A stretch of 64,000 bases of DNA, from contig NZ_MASU01000001.1 in assembly GCF_003202235.1 (NCBI RefSeq), positions 124,001 to 188,000 of the forward strand, written 5' to 3'. This DNA comes from Prauserella flavalba (GTDB lineage: Bacteria > Actinomycetota > Actinomycetes > Mycobacteriales > Pseudonocardiaceae). Of this stretch, positions 18,606-27,273 are shown piece after piece (the first letter of the stretch is position 1; the number at the start of each line of letters is the position of its first letter). Made by a program: the position numbers and the translations under genes. The notes beneath the pieces are model-generated. The model was not told the origin of the DNA. It saw nothing but the letters and a program-made list of their open reading frames with translations, and made no database searches.

Positions 18606-19241
18606 ATGCGAATCGTCCACTTCGGACACGCCTGCGTGCTGCTGGAGACCGACAGCGCCCGAATCCTCATCGACCCCGGCGCCTTCTCCTCCGGCTTCGA
18701 GAACGAGCGGGAGCTGGACGCCGTGCTGATCACGCACCAGCACTTCGACCACATCGACACCGAGAAGCTGCCCGCGGTGCTGGAGGCCAACCCGGACGCG
18801 AAGCTGATCACCGACCCCGGCTCGCGGGAGACGGTCGAGAAGCTCGGCCTGCCGTCCACCACGGCGCAGCCCGGCGACGCCTTCGAGCTCGGCGGCGCGG
18901 CGGTGAACGTGGTCGGCGGCCAGCACGCGACGATCCACGCCGACATCCCGGTGATCCCGAACGTCGGCTTCATCGTCGACCACGGCGCCTTCTACCACCC
19001 CGGCGACTCGTTCTTCGTGCCCGAGCAGAAGATCGACGTGCTCGGCCTGCCGACCGGCGCGCCGTGGCTGAAGGCGGGCGAGGCCGTGGACTACCTGCGG
19101 GCCGTCGCACCGCGGCTGGCCGTGCCGATCCACGAGGCCGTGCTCGCCAACCCGGCCATGCACTACGGCCTGTTCACCAACCTCGCGCCGGACGGGACCG
19201 AGGTCAGGGTGCTGCCGCGAGCCGAGCAGGCAACGCTGTGA
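18606..19241 (+). CDS. MBL-fold metal-dependent hydrolase (UlaG-like)
   Basis: 211-residue metallo-beta-lactamase-fold enzyme. Metal ligands: HFGHACVLLE start strand, THQHFDHID (HxHxDH), GGQHATIH, HPGDSFF and the C-terminal PIHEAVL. This pattern matches the UlaG/YcjI-like L-ascorbate-6-phosphate lactonase-related group; the substrate here is unknown. ATG at 18606 has GGAGGGAGAACC before it. The open frame extends upstream to 18156, but that part is antisense to the aldehyde dehydrogenase. The 3' end overlaps the convergent deacetylase-like gene by 38 bases. Confidence 0.88.
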   Translation: MRIVHFGHACVLLETDSARILIDPGAFSSGFENERELDAVLITHQHFDHIDTEKLPAVLEANPDAKLITDPGSRETVEKLGLPSTTAQPGDAFELGGAAVNVVGGQHATIHADIPVIPNVGFIVDHGAFYHPGDSFFVPEQKIDVLGLPTGAPWLKAGEAVDYLRAVAPRLAVPIHEAVLANPAMHYGLFTNLAPDGTEVRVLPRAEQATL

Positions 19242-19893
19242 CGTAGGTGCGGCTCGCCGCACCGTTCTCCAGCGCCACATCCACGGCGTCGAGGAACGCC
19301 TGCCGCCTGCCCGGCCTGCGCAGGTCCCTCGCGTCGACGCCGAGCCGCACCAGCCCGCCGCGCCTGGCCGCCCTGGCCGCGCTCAGCACCAGCGCGAAGC
19401 AGCGCACGGTCTCGGTGCGCTGGTGCTGGCTGCCGAAGCCCTGCACCCGCGCGCGGGCCACCTCGCCGGTCGTCAGGTCGCGCACGGTCGAGAGGTCGGC
19501 GCACACGCGGAAGCCGTGGTTGCGCAGCGCCTCCAGCGTGCCGCGCGACACCCGCCAGCGCGGCGGGGCGAAGGCACTGGCCCGCAGCCCGGCCCTGTCC
19601 AGCGCCGCCCCGGCCGCGATCAGCCGCAGCCGTGCCTCGTGCGCGGGCAGCGACGCGAACTCGGCCCTGATCCTGTGGTCGTAGCCGTGCAGCAGCACGG
19701 CGTCGCCCTGGCGGACGCGCTGCCGCATCCACTCGGCGACCCGGGGAGACCCGTCCTCGGCGCTCGGGGTGAACAGCATGGAAAGGGCGACCCCGCGCGC
19801 GTCCAGTTGCTCGGCCAGCTCGGCACAGCGGTGCAGAGTCCGGGGTCCGGCACCGGACAGCGACACCAGAAGGGTTGCGTCCACGCACCTCAT
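19204..19893 (-). CDS. DUF2334-like polysaccharide deacetylase-fold protein
   Basis: 229 residues. It has the layout of the YdjC/DUF2334 NodB-like barrel: LLVSLSGAGP start strand, SMLFTPSAED, GDAVLLHGYDHRI (the HGYDH motif places metal-binding His and Asp about residues 80-84) and FAPPRWRVSRGTLEAL. Likely hydrolyses an N-acetyl or related bond in a glycan; substrate unknown. ATG at 19893, GTG at 19884 possible. 70 bases downstream of the TauE-type gene on the same strand. Confidence 0.75.
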   Translation of the reverse strand: MRCVDATLLVSLSGAGPRTLHRCAELAEQLDARGVALSMLFTPSAEDGSPRVAEWMRQRVRQGDAVLLHGYDHRIRAEFASLPAHEARLRLIAAGAALDRAGLRASAFAPPRWRVSRGTLEALRNHGFRVCADLSTVRDLTTGEVARARVQGFGSQHQRTETVRCFALVLSAARAARRGGLVRLGVDARDLRRPGRRQAFLDAVDVALENGAASRTYVTALPARLAAAP

Positions 19894-19963
19894 TAGGCAG
19901 GACGGGCATGACGGCCCGTTGGCGGCGAGGTGAGCTGCGGGTGAAGCCGCCACCAAGAGCGGC

Positions 19964-20875
19964 TCAGCGGTTGGCGGTCTCGCGGATGTCGTCCTCGCCT
20001 GCCAGCGCGTTGATGCGCTTCTCCTCGCGCATCGACCGCACGGCGTTGACCAGCGCGGCGACGATCAGCGCGACCAGGCCGACGTAGACGACGACGATCG
20101 CGGTGCGCGAGGCGCCGAGCGTGGAGAGCAGCAGCCAGCCGTTGGTGAGGATGATCAGCCCGCCCGCCGCGGTGCCGAGCACCCTCGGCGGCAGGTGGTG
20201 GGCGAGCCACGCGCCCAGCGGCGCGGCGATCACACCGCCGACCAGCAGCCCGCCGACCACCACCCAGTTCATCTCCTCGTGGGAGAGGGCGATGAGGAAG
20301 GCCACGCACGCCGACACGGTCACGGCGAACTCGGCGGCGCCGACCGACCCGACGACCTTGCGCGGTTCGAGCCTGCCGCTGGAGAGCAGCGTCGTGGTGG
20401 CGACCGGGCCCCAGCCGCCCCCGCCGGTGGAGTCGATGAAGCCGGCGACCAGCCCAAGGGGAGCGAGGAACTTCGCGCCGGGTCGCTTGTCGGTGATGAG
20501 CTTGCCGAGCTTGAGGAACGCGAACCGGACCAGCACGTAGAGGCCCAGCACGAAGAGGATCGTGCTGATCCACGCGCTCGCGAAGTCCGTGGACAGCGAC
20601 ACCAGCACGAACGCGCCGACCGCTGCACCGATCGCACCCGGCACGGCGAGGATGCCGACCGTCCGCCAGTCGATGTTGCGGAACTTCCAGTGCGAGACGC
20701 CAGAGGCGAGCGACGTGCCGACCTGGGCGAAGTGGGCAGAGGCCGACGCGACCGCGGGTGCGGTGCCGAACGCGACGAGCGCCGTCGTGGACGTCATGCC
20801 GTATCCCATGCCGAGCATGCCGGACACCAGTTGAGCCAGGAATCCGGCGACTCCGAACACCACAAGGGCGAGCAT
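19964..20875 (-). CDS. TauE/SafE-family sulfite/anion exporter
   Basis: 303-residue inner-membrane permease of the DUF81 family with eight or so helices in two inverted halves; GMGYGMTSTTALVAFG and the second-half GFIDSTGGGGWGP are the paired TauE motifs. Homologues export sulfite, sulfoacetate or other organosulfonates; the substrate here is not determined. A C-terminal cytoplasmic tail (REEKRINALAGEDDIRE) is charged. ATG at 20875. Confidence 0.88.
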   Translation of the reverse strand: MLALVVFGVAGFLAQLVSGMLGMGYGMTSTTALVAFGTAPAVASASAHFAQVGTSLASGVSHWKFRNIDWRTVGILAVPGAIGAAVGAFVLVSLSTDFASAWISTILFVLGLYVLVRFAFLKLGKLITDKRPGAKFLAPLGLVAGFIDSTGGGGWGPVATTTLLSSGRLEPRKVVGSVGAAEFAVTVSACVAFLIALSHEEMNWVVVGGLLVGGVIAAPLGAWLAHHLPPRVLGTAAGGLIILTNGWLLLSTLGASRTAIVVVYVGLVALIVAALVNAVRSMREEKRINALAGEDDIRETANR

Positions 20876-21073
20876 GCTGACCTCAGCTTCGCGTGCGGCC
20901 GGGCGCGCTGGACGCTGCCACGGCAGGGGCAGGGACGGGTGTCAGCGGAGCCGGCAGAGCGCGGAATCGACGCGCACCAGATCGACGTGCCTGCGCTGAA
21001 TCAGCGCGATCGATCGCCTGCCCATGACCTCGATCCTGACAGACGCCCACGATGTGGTCCATCGTTTCCCAGA

Positions 21074-22501
21074 TCACAGGATGGGCTGTGGCCGGTAGTC
21101 GGCGGCCTCCGGGAACCGCTTCGCGATCTCCTCCACCCGGCCGACGATCGCCTCCACCTGGGCGCCCGCCGTCCCGGTGAACGAGAGCCGGTCGGCCAGC
21201 AGCGCGTCGAGCGCGGAACGGTCGAGCGGGATGCGCTCGTCGGCGGCGAGCCGGTCGAGCAGGTCGTTCCCGGCCTGGCCCTCGCGCATCGCGAGCGCGA
21301 CGGCCACGGCGTTCTCCTTGATCGCCTCGTGCGCGGTCTCCCTGCCGACCCCGGCCCGCACCGCCGCCATGAGCACCTTCGTGGTCGCCAGGAACGGCAG
21401 GTAGCGGGCGAGCTCGCGGTCGACCACCGCGGGGAAGGCGCCGAACTCGCCGAGCACCGTGAGGAACGTCTCCAGCAGCCCGTCGAGCGCGAAGAACGCG
21501 TCCGGCAGCGCGACCCTGCGCACCACCGAGTCGGAGACGTCGCCCTCGTTCCACTGGTCACCGGCCAGCTCGCCGATCATCGAGAGGTATCCGCGCAGCA
21601 CCACGGCCAGCCCGTTGACCCGCTCGCACGAACGCGTGTTCATCTTGTGCGGCATGGCCGACGAGCCGACCTGGCCGGGCTGGAAGCCCTCGGTGACCAG
21701 CTCGTGCCCCGCCATGAGCCGGATGGTCTTCGCCAGGCTCGACGGCGCCGCCGCCACCTGCACCAGCGCGGAGAGCACGTCGAAGTCGAGCGAGCGCGGA
21801 TAGACCTGCCCGACGCTCGTGAACGCCCGCGAGAAGCCGAGGTGCGCCGCGACGCGCGACTCCAGCTCGGCGAGCTTCGCCTCGTCGCCGAGCAGGTCCA
21901 GCATGTCCTGCGCGGTGCCGACCGGGCCCTTGATGCCGCGCAGCGGGTAGCGGGCGATCAGCTCGTCGAGCCGCTCGAAGGCCACGAGCAGCTCGTCGGC
22001 GGCGGTGGCGAACCGCTTGCCCAGCGTGGTGGCCTGCGCGGCGACGTTGTGCGAACGCCCGGCCATGACCAGCGCCGAGTGGTCGGCGGCGAGCCCGGCG
22101 AGCCTCGTCAGCACGGCCACGGTCCGTGCCCTGACGAGCTCCAGCGAGCGCCGCAGCTGCAGCTGCTCGACGTTCTCGGTGAGGTCACGCGAGGTCATGC
22201 CCTTGTGCACGTGCTCGTGCCCAGCGAGGGCGTTGAACTCCTCGATCCTCGCCTTCACGTCGTGCCTGGTGACCCGCTCGCGCGCGGCGATGGAAGGCAG
22301 GTCCACCCGCTCCAGCACCCGCTCGTAGTCGGCGACGACGCCGTCGGGCACCTCGACGCCGAGCTCGGCCTGCGCCTTGAGCACGGCCAGCCACAGCTCG
22401 CGCTCCAACCGCACCTTGTTGTCCGGCGACCACAGCGCCACCAGCTCGGGAGAGGCGTAGCGACCGGCGAGAACGTTGGGGATGCTGGGCTTGTCCGTCA
22501 C
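21074..22501 (-). CDS. purB: Adenylosuccinate lyase (PurB)
   Basis: 475-residue lyase that releases fumarate from SAICAR and adenylosuccinate. The superfamily signature GSSAMPHKMNTRSCERVNG, with the flexible catalytic loop, is in the middle, GRSHNVAAQATTLGKR carries the catalytic His region and KGMTSRDLTEN the substrate-binding segment. GTG start at 22501. purC, often next to purB in actinobacteria, is not here. Confidence 0.96.
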   Translation of the reverse strand: MTDKPSIPNVLAGRYASPELVALWSPDNKVRLERELWLAVLKAQAELGVEVPDGVVADYERVLERVDLPSIAARERVTRHDVKARIEEFNALAGHEHVHKGMTSRDLTENVEQLQLRRSLELVRARTVAVLTRLAGLAADHSALVMAGRSHNVAAQATTLGKRFATAADELLVAFERLDELIARYPLRGIKGPVGTAQDMLDLLGDEAKLAELESRVAAHLGFSRAFTSVGQVYPRSLDFDVLSALVQVAAAPSSLAKTIRLMAGHELVTEGFQPGQVGSSAMPHKMNTRSCERVNGLAVVLRGYLSMIGELAGDQWNEGDVSDSVVRRVALPDAFFALDGLLETFLTVLGEFGAFPAVVDRELARYLPFLATTKVLMAAVRAGVGRETAHEAIKENAVAVALAMREGQAGNDLLDRLAADERIPLDRSALDALLADRLSFTGTAGAQVEAIVGRVEEIAKRFPEAADYRPQPIL

Positions 22502-22527
22502 GCAGCCAGGCTAACCGGCGGCCCAGG

Positions 22528-22875
22528 TCACAGGTGCAGCGCCGGGTCGGTGGCGAGCGCCGTGAGCTGGGCCGCCGAGGCCGATGGCCCTGGCAGGAAC
22601 TTCTGGCACGCGCCCGGTGGCGGCCGTCGGGTCGTCGTTGGTGCCGTCGGCGCGGTAGTGGTGGGCGGTCACCGCGGTGCGCGTTCCCTCGGCCACGGCG
22701 AGCGCCGCCACCGCCGCCACGGCTTGCGTCGCTCGTCGAGCCACACCCTGCGCAACACCTTGCGGGCGTAGTCGCCGCGAGATGCCAGTCCCGCACAGCA
22801 GGTACGCCGACTGCGCAGCCCCGGCGCATGCGCAACGGCGAACTCGCGGAACCGAGCCTCCAGGATGTCGTTCAT
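22528..22875 (-). pseudogene. Remnant of a SigE-family sigma / anti-sigma pair
   Basis: A 424-base gap between purB and the TetR gene holds broken pieces of a sigma factor. ATG at 22875, preceded by GAGGGGGAC, begins MNDILEARFREFAVAHAPGLR; AYLLCG and then DWHLA follow in other frames; after an apparent deletion DYARKVLRRVWLDERRKPW returns in the first frame. These align with RRTAYMLCGDWHRA and AYVRKTLVRAAIDESRRPW of the intact sigma at 24216. Further on, a second frame gives TRTAVTAHHYRADGTNDD and a third ends ASAAQLTALATDPALHL with a stop at 22528, like the C-terminus of a protein encoded beside such sigma factors. At least three frame changes make it non-functional. Confidence 0.65.
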
Positions 22876-22925
22876 GTCCCCCTCTCGCCCGTTACTCATC
22901 ACCCGGGCGGGAAGGGGTTGCATCC

Positions 22926-23516
22926 TCAGCTCAACGCGTTGCGGAGCATCCTCGCGGCCGCGGCCCTCGGGTCCGGGTTCACCTCGATCAGCGCGTTCAC
23001 GACGGCGCCGTCGACCAGCGCGACCAGCTGTTCCAGCCGCTCCGGGTCGATCGGCACCCCCGACTTCACGAAGATCTCGGTGAGCAGCTCCCGCAGCTCG
23101 CCGGCGAGTGTGCGCATGAGCGGGCGAAGGTAGGGCCTGCGGCCGGTCGCGACGAGCCGCTCGTAGCGCAGCAGCACGGCCTCGTAGTCGGGGTCCTCGC
23201 CGAGCAGCTGGTCGAGCACCAGCTCGACGAGGGTGTCCACGCCACGGTGCTCGGTGCTCAGCCGAGCGAGCTGCTCCCGGCCCCTGGCCAGCTCGGAGCG
23301 GCCGTAGTGCTCCATCGCGGCGGCGATCAGGTCGTCGAGCGAGTCGAAGTAGTAGGTGGTCGACGCGAGCGGCAGCCGGGCCCTGTCGGCGACGGCCCGG
23401 TGCCGGATGGCCTCGAACCCGCCCTCGGTCAGCAGCTCGGCGGCGGCACTGACGAGCGCGGCGCGCCGCCGCTCGCCCTTCGGCGTGCTCGCGGTGCTGC
23501 TGCTCTCGGACGTCAT
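22926..23516 (-). CDS. TetR-family transcriptional regulator
   Basis: 196 residues. N-terminal helix-turn-helix (about 15-62; LPLASTTYYFDSLDDLIAAA is the recognition helix and following segment) and an all-helical ligand domain. Target unknown; neighbours are the sigma remnant and the anti-sigma gene. ATG at 23516; an upstream ATG at 23534 would add MAHLLA. Ends at 22926, 51 bases from the remnant. Confidence 0.9.
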   Translation of the reverse strand: MTSESSSTASTPKGERRRAALVSAAAELLTEGGFEAIRHRAVADRARLPLASTTYYFDSLDDLIAAAMEHYGRSELARGREQLARLSTEHRGVDTLVELVLDQLLGEDPDYEAVLLRYERLVATGRRPYLRPLMRTLAGELRELLTEIFVKSGVPIDPERLEQLVALVDGAVVNALIEVNPDPRAAAARMLRNALS

Positions 23517-23545
23517 GGCGAGCAAGTGTGCCATCCCGGCCCTGG

Positions 23546-24223
23546 TCAGAAGCGACGCGCCAGCGCGTCGGCGATGCGGCCGAGCTCGCCGTCGAGCGGG
23601 GCGGCGCGCGAGGCGGAATCGGGGGTGGCGAGCACGTACACGGTGCCCCCGCTCGCGGTCGGGCGCTGTTCGAGCTCGGCGCCTTCCGGCTGCTCGGGCA
23701 ACTGGAACGCGAGACCCCGCGGCGCGAACACAGCGGTGATCGTCCCGCCCTCGACCGAGTAAGTCGCCGAGTGGGGGCCGTCGGGGCAATCGCCGCCCCC
23801 AGCGACGGCGTCGGCGCCGGCCGGGAGCTCGCCAGCGAGGGCGGTGGCGAGCTCCCGGTCGACTGTGTCGCACCCGAGGGTGCTCTCCCCTTCCACCGCT
23901 CCGCCCTGCTTCGGCACGGTGTTCGGGAAGACCTGTGCGCTGGGAGGACGTCCGGAGTCCGCTCCCGGTTGCTCGCCGGCACCCTCCTGGGCGGGAGCCG
24001 ACGCCGCGGTCGTGTCCGATGCGTTCCCGCCACCCAGCAATACACCCACCGCGCCCGCGCCGCCTCCCAGCAGTACGACCGCGCAGGCGACCCCGGCGAT
24101 CGTGTTGCGGCGGCGCCGGGTGACGCGGCGGGACTCGGCGGCGACGTCGGACGCGCTGAACGTGGGCGGAGGGGCCTCGCCCGCCGCCTCCCGGAACAGT
24201 TCCTTCAGCTCCCGCTCATCCAT
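23546..24223 (-). CDS. Membrane protein co-encoded with sigma factor (putative anti-sigma)
   Basis: 225 residues: short acidic cytoplasmic N-terminus (MDERELKELFREAAGEAPPPTFSASDVAAESRR), basic stop-transfer RRVTRRRR, one helix (about 40-65) and an extracytoplasmic domain with a Ser/Ala/Pro-rich linker and two Cys (LGCDTVDREL, GGGDCPDG). The start overlaps the sigma stop by eight bases. This layout and coupling are usual for the anti-sigma partner of SigE-family factors; there is no zinc-binding HxxxCxxC motif, so a ZAS-type mechanism is unlikely. The frame is open further upstream within sigma, but that part is a shadow. Confidence 0.75.
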   Translation of the reverse strand: MDERELKELFREAAGEAPPPTFSASDVAAESRRVTRRRRNTIAGVACAVVLLGGGAGAVGVLLGGGNASDTTAASAPAQEGAGEQPGADSGRPPSAQVFPNTVPKQGGAVEGESTLGCDTVDRELATALAGELPAGADAVAGGGDCPDGPHSATYSVEGGTITAVFAPRGLAFQLPEQPEGAELEQRPTASGGTVYVLATPDSASRAAPLDGELGRIADALARRF

Positions 24224-24725
24224 GCGTCTCCACCTCCTCGCCGAGTACGTCCCGCAGGTTCGCGAGCCCGCGCGCGGTCTGGCTCTTGACGTTGCCCTCG
24301 CTGCACCCGAGCGCCTGCGCGACGCCGCTGACGTCGAGGCCCTCCAGGTAGCGCAGCACCAGCACCGCACGTTGCCGTGGCGGCACCCTCCGCAGACCGG
24401 CGAGCAGGTCCTCCCTCGTCGCGACGCGCTCGGCGAGCGGCTCGCCCGCCGGTGGCGGCTCGGGCAGCTCGTCGGACTGCCGCTCCCTGCGCCACGGCCT
24501 GCGCGACTCGTCGATGGCGGCCCTGACCAGCGTCTTGCGCACGTACGCGTCGGTCGCCGCCCGGTCGCGGATCTTGCGCCACCGCCGGTGCAGCGCGACA
24601 AAGGCCGTCTGCGCGAGGTCGTCCGCGCGATGCCAGTCGCCACAGAGCATGTACGCGGTGCGGCGCACGGAGTCCCGCTTGGCGGCGAAGTACTCCGCGA
24701 ACTCCTGCTCGTCGCGGTGGTCCAC
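24216..24725 (-). CDS. SigE-family ECF RNA polymerase sigma factor
   Basis: 169 residues. Region 2 (about 6-75: RTAYMLCGDWHRADDLAQTAFVAL is the core) and region 4 (about 110-160; PPRQRAVLVLRYLEGLDVSGVAQALG with the recognition helix GNVKSQTARGLANL). I prefer GTG at 24725, which has GGAGAG eight bases before it and gives the standard N-terminus; the frame stays open to an ATG at 24839. Followed by its membrane partner with an eight-base overlap. Divergent from the aldolase-like gene. Confidence 0.9.
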   Translation of the reverse strand: MDHRDEQEFAEYFAAKRDSVRRTAYMLCGDWHRADDLAQTAFVALHRRWRKIRDRAATDAYVRKTLVRAAIDESRRPWRRERQSDELPEPPPAGEPLAERVATREDLLAGLRRVPPRQRAVLVLRYLEGLDVSGVAQALGCSEGNVKSQTARGLANLRDVLGEEVETHG

Positions 24726-24863
24726 GCGGATGGCTCTCCGGTCCGTTGTGTTGTCGATGGCAGAGACGGAAGTGCAGGCGTCCACGGTTGCACGTCCGGC
24801 CGGATTTTTCCCTCGGAAGAGACCTTGTTGTGAGATCAACTAACGATGTGATGTGATCGGACT

Positions 24864-25898
24864 GTGACCTCCGAAGCGACACCCACTCTCCTCGACTTCC
24901 GATCGGACACGATCACCCGGCCCGATGAGCAGATGCGAGTGGCGATGGCGAGAGCGGAGGTCGGCGACAACGTCATTGACGTCGATCCCACGGTCCGCGA
25001 GCTGGAGCGGCGGGCGGCCGAGACGCTCGGCATGGACGCCGCGCTGTGGACCCCGAGCGGCACGATGGCCAACCTCATCGCCCTGTCGGTGCACCTCGGC
25101 AGGGGCGACCGGTTTCTGGCGACCCGCAACGCGCACGTCCTGACCAACGAGCTCGGCTCCGCGGCGTGGCTGGCGGGCGGGATGCCCGACGTGCTCGAGC
25201 ACGACGCGGGCCCCGGCAGGCCGACGCCGAGGGCGGTGCGCGTCGCGGCCGGCACCCGCGGCGGGCCGTACTACGCGCTGCGCACGACGTTGCTGTGCCT
25301 GGAGAACACGCACAACGCCGCGGGCGGGGCGATCACGCCGCCCGACGAGCACGCGCTGCTGGTCTCCACCGCGCGGGACGAGGGCCTGCTCGTGCACCTC
25401 GACGGGGCGAGGCTGTGGAACGCCGCGGCCGCGCTCGGTCTGCCGCCCGCGGCGCTGACGGTGGGCGTCGACACGGTGTCGGCGTGCTTCAGCAAGGGCC
25501 TCGGCGCCCCGGTCGGCTCCGTGGTCGCGGGCAGCGAGGAGTTCGTCGAGCGGGCGCGGCGGATGCGGCAGATGCTCGGCGGCGGCGTCCGCCAGGGCGG
25601 CGTGCTGGCGGCGGCGTGCCTGGTCGCATTGGACCGGGTCGGCGACCTGACACGGGACCACGCCAACGCCAGGGCGCTCGCGGACGGCTTGCGGGACCTC
25701 GGCTGGGACGTGTCCGAGCCGCAGACCAACATCGTGCTGGCGGCCGTGCCCGACGTGCGGCTCACGCTCGAGTCGCTGCGCTCGCTGGGGATCCTCACGC
25801 TGCCGATGGCGGGCAAGGTGCGGTTCGTGCTGCACCGTGACGTCTCCGCCGACGACGTGGCCGAGGCGCTGGACCGGATCAAGGCGAGCGGCAAGTGA
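24864..25898 (+). CDS. Threonine aldolase / beta-eliminating lyase family
   Basis: 344-residue fold-type I PLP enzyme. FRSDTITRP near the N-terminus, VGDNVIDVDPTVRELE, and the PLP lysine in ACFSKGLGAPVGS match low-specificity L-threonine aldolases, which split L-(allo)threonine into glycine and acetaldehyde. LHLDGARLWNAAAAL holds the Asp that pairs with the PLP nitrogen. GTG start at 24864. Its stop overlaps the following HAD gene by ATGA-like GTGA at 25895-25898, so the two are cotranslated. Confidence 0.87.
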   Translation: MTSEATPTLLDFRSDTITRPDEQMRVAMARAEVGDNVIDVDPTVRELERRAAETLGMDAALWTPSGTMANLIALSVHLGRGDRFLATRNAHVLTNELGSAAWLAGGMPDVLEHDAGPGRPTPRAVRVAAGTRGGPYYALRTTLLCLENTHNAAGGAITPPDEHALLVSTARDEGLLVHLDGARLWNAAAALGLPPAALTVGVDTVSACFSKGLGAPVGSVVAGSEEFVERARRMRQMLGGGVRQGGVLAAACLVALDRVGDLTRDHANARALADGLRDLGWDVSEPQTNIVLAAVPDVRLTLESLRSLGILTLPMAGKVRFVLHRDVSADDVAEALDRIKASGK

Positions 25899-26472
25899 CG
25901 CGCCGCTGGCTGGTGTTCGACTATGGCGAGGTGATCTGCACCAGGACGACGGCGTTGCCCACGCTGGCCGAACGCCTGGGTGTGCCGCTCGCCGAGTTCG
26001 AGCCCGCGTACTGGGCCGGGCGCGACGCCTACGACCGGGGCGCAAGCGACCTGGAGTTCTGGTGCACGGTCGGCGACGCGGTGGGCGTCGGCGTCAGCGA
26101 GCCGCTGTCGGCCGAGCTGACGGAGCTGGACATCGAGGGCTGGGCGCAGGTCTCGCCCGCGACGCTGGAGCTGGTGGAGTCGCTCGCGGAGGCGGGCGCG
26201 GCGCTGGCCCTGCTGTCGAACGCGCCGGTGTCGTTCGCGCGGTTCGCCGAGCGCCAGCCGTGGACGCGGCACTTCCGGGAGCTGATGTTCTCCGGCGACG
26301 TGGGGCTGGCGAAACCGGACGCGGAGATCTTCGAGCTGCTGGTGTCGCGGCTGGACGCGAAGCCGGGCGACTGCCTGTTCTTCGAGACCGGCAGGTGAAC
26401 GTGGACGGAGCCCGCGCCGCGGGCCTCCAGGCCCAGCTCTGGCAGGGCATCCCCGCCGAGCTGCCCGCGTAA
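25895..26472 (+). pseudogene. HAD-family hydrolase with a single-base frameshift near its C-terminus
   Basis: The frame starting GTG at 25895 encodes MTRRWLVFDYGEVICTR (motif I DYGEV), LLSNAP (motif II) and VGLAKPDAEIF (motif III Lys) but stops at 26398 after CLFFETGR. The sequence expected next, DRQVNVDGARAAGLQAQLW, is present in the shifted frame and ends at 26472, nine bases before the type A palindrome. One missing base near 26385 explains it. So the HAD motif IV Asp and C-terminal strand are lost (167 residues instead of about 191). It may be a real mutation or a sequencing error. Cotranslated with the aldolase-like gene. Confidence 0.75.
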
Positions 26473-26481
26473 CTTGACCGC

Positions 26482-26532
26482 CCCCCAAGGCCACCTTTGT
26501 TGCGTTGAACGCAACAAAGGTGGCCTTGGGGG
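26482..26532. repeat. Type A palindrome, copy 2 (convergent gene ends)
   Basis: 51-base perfect palindrome around a central G at 26507, arms starting CCCCCAAGGCCACC and core TTTGTTGCGTTGAACGC. Between the HAD gene (9 bases after the shifted-frame stop) and the end of the convergent DoxX gene (4 bases). Same element as 47007 and 56156. Confidence 0.9.
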
Positions 26533-26536
26533 CAGG

Positions 26537-26887
26537 TCAGGCGAGGCCGAGGAGGACGGCGTTGGCGACCGCGAGCACGCCGAGGCTGGCGGCGGGGGCC
26601 GCGACGGCGGGAGGGTCCTTCGCGCGGAGGTGCCGCAGTACCGTGCCGACCATCAGCACGACGAGACCGATGGACGCCACGAGCGCGGCGGGGCGGAACC
26701 AGAAGCCCACGATGAGTCCCGCCGCCGCGGCCAGCTCCAGCGCGCCGATCGTGCGGTTGACCTGCGTGGACAACCCGAGGTGCCCGGCGTAGGACCGCAG
26801 CGGCTCGACCCCGGCGAGCCGGGCTCCGCCCGCGCTGAGGAACGCCGCCGTCAGCAGGAGCGAGAGCACCCCGATGACGATCGACAT
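26537..26887 (-). CDS. DoxX-family small membrane protein
   Basis: 116 residues with four hydrophobic helices and the DoxX pattern (ALELAAAAGLIVGFWF; LVASIGLVVLMVGTVLRHLRAKD). Members are integral membrane proteins, some linked to quinone or redox processes; the specific role is unknown. ATG at 26887. Lies 13 bases downstream of the small membrane protein at 26901 on the same strand. Confidence 0.85.
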   Translation of the reverse strand: MSIVIGVLSLLLTAAFLSAGGARLAGVEPLRSYAGHLGLSTQVNRTIGALELAAAAGLIVGFWFRPAALVASIGLVVLMVGTVLRHLRAKDPPAVAAPAASLGVLAVANAVLLGLA

Positions 26888-26900
26888 GGGCGGGCTTGGC

Positions 26901-27086
26901 TCAGGGCCGGATCTGCTTCTTCTTGCCGCCGCCCTTGATCGCGCTGTACGCAGCGGTGCCGAGGAACGCGGCACCTCCGATGAGGACGATCCAGAACGCC
27001 GCCTCTACGAGGAAGCCCACCACGGAGCCGATCACCATGAACGCGACCCAGACGAGGAGCAGACCCCCGACGATCTTCCAGAACAT
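26901..27086 (-). CDS. Small two-helix membrane protein
   Basis: 61 residues, function unknown: MFWKIVGGLLLVWVAFMVIG forms the first helix, EAAFWIVLIGGAAFLGTAAY the second, and the tail is basic (KGGGKKKQIRP). ATG at 27086 is preceded by a strong AGGAAGG. The frame is open to 27173 upstream, but there is no signal there. Resembles small actinobacterial hypothetical proteins. Confidence 0.75.
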   Translation of the reverse strand: MFWKIVGGLLLVWVAFMVIGSVVGFLVEAAFWIVLIGGAAFLGTAAYSAIKGGGKKKQIRP

Positions 27087-27213
27087 GACCTTCCTCCGCT
27101 GCACTGTCGAGTAGCCATCCGGTCCATCCCAGGTTGGCATGCCATCGGCCCGGATGACCCTCCGCAAGGCCAACGTTCAGGGAAAACTCCGGGTTCCCCT
27201 TACGCGGCCCACT

Positions 27214-27266
27214 GCAGTGAAGGCCACCATGCCTGCGTTCAACGCAGTGAAGGTGGCCTTCACTGC
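27214..27266. repeat. Type B palindrome, copy 2 (imperfect)
   Basis: 53-base inverted repeat centred at 27240 with arms GCAGTGAAGGCCACC and its complement. The inner arm has ATGCC opposite GTGAA, so five central positions are mismatched. Seven bases after the end of the minus-strand aminotransferase and 128 bases before the next minus-strand gene, so here it sits between co-directional genes, still at a 3' end. The rest of the 187-base gap (27087-27273) shows nothing else. Confidence 0.8.
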
Positions 27267-27273
27267 GGGCGGG

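Noticed and set aside
22502-22744. A 77-codon minus-strand frame as an intact small gene
   Set aside because: It reads through one part of the sigma remnant, and the conserved tail continues in another frame.
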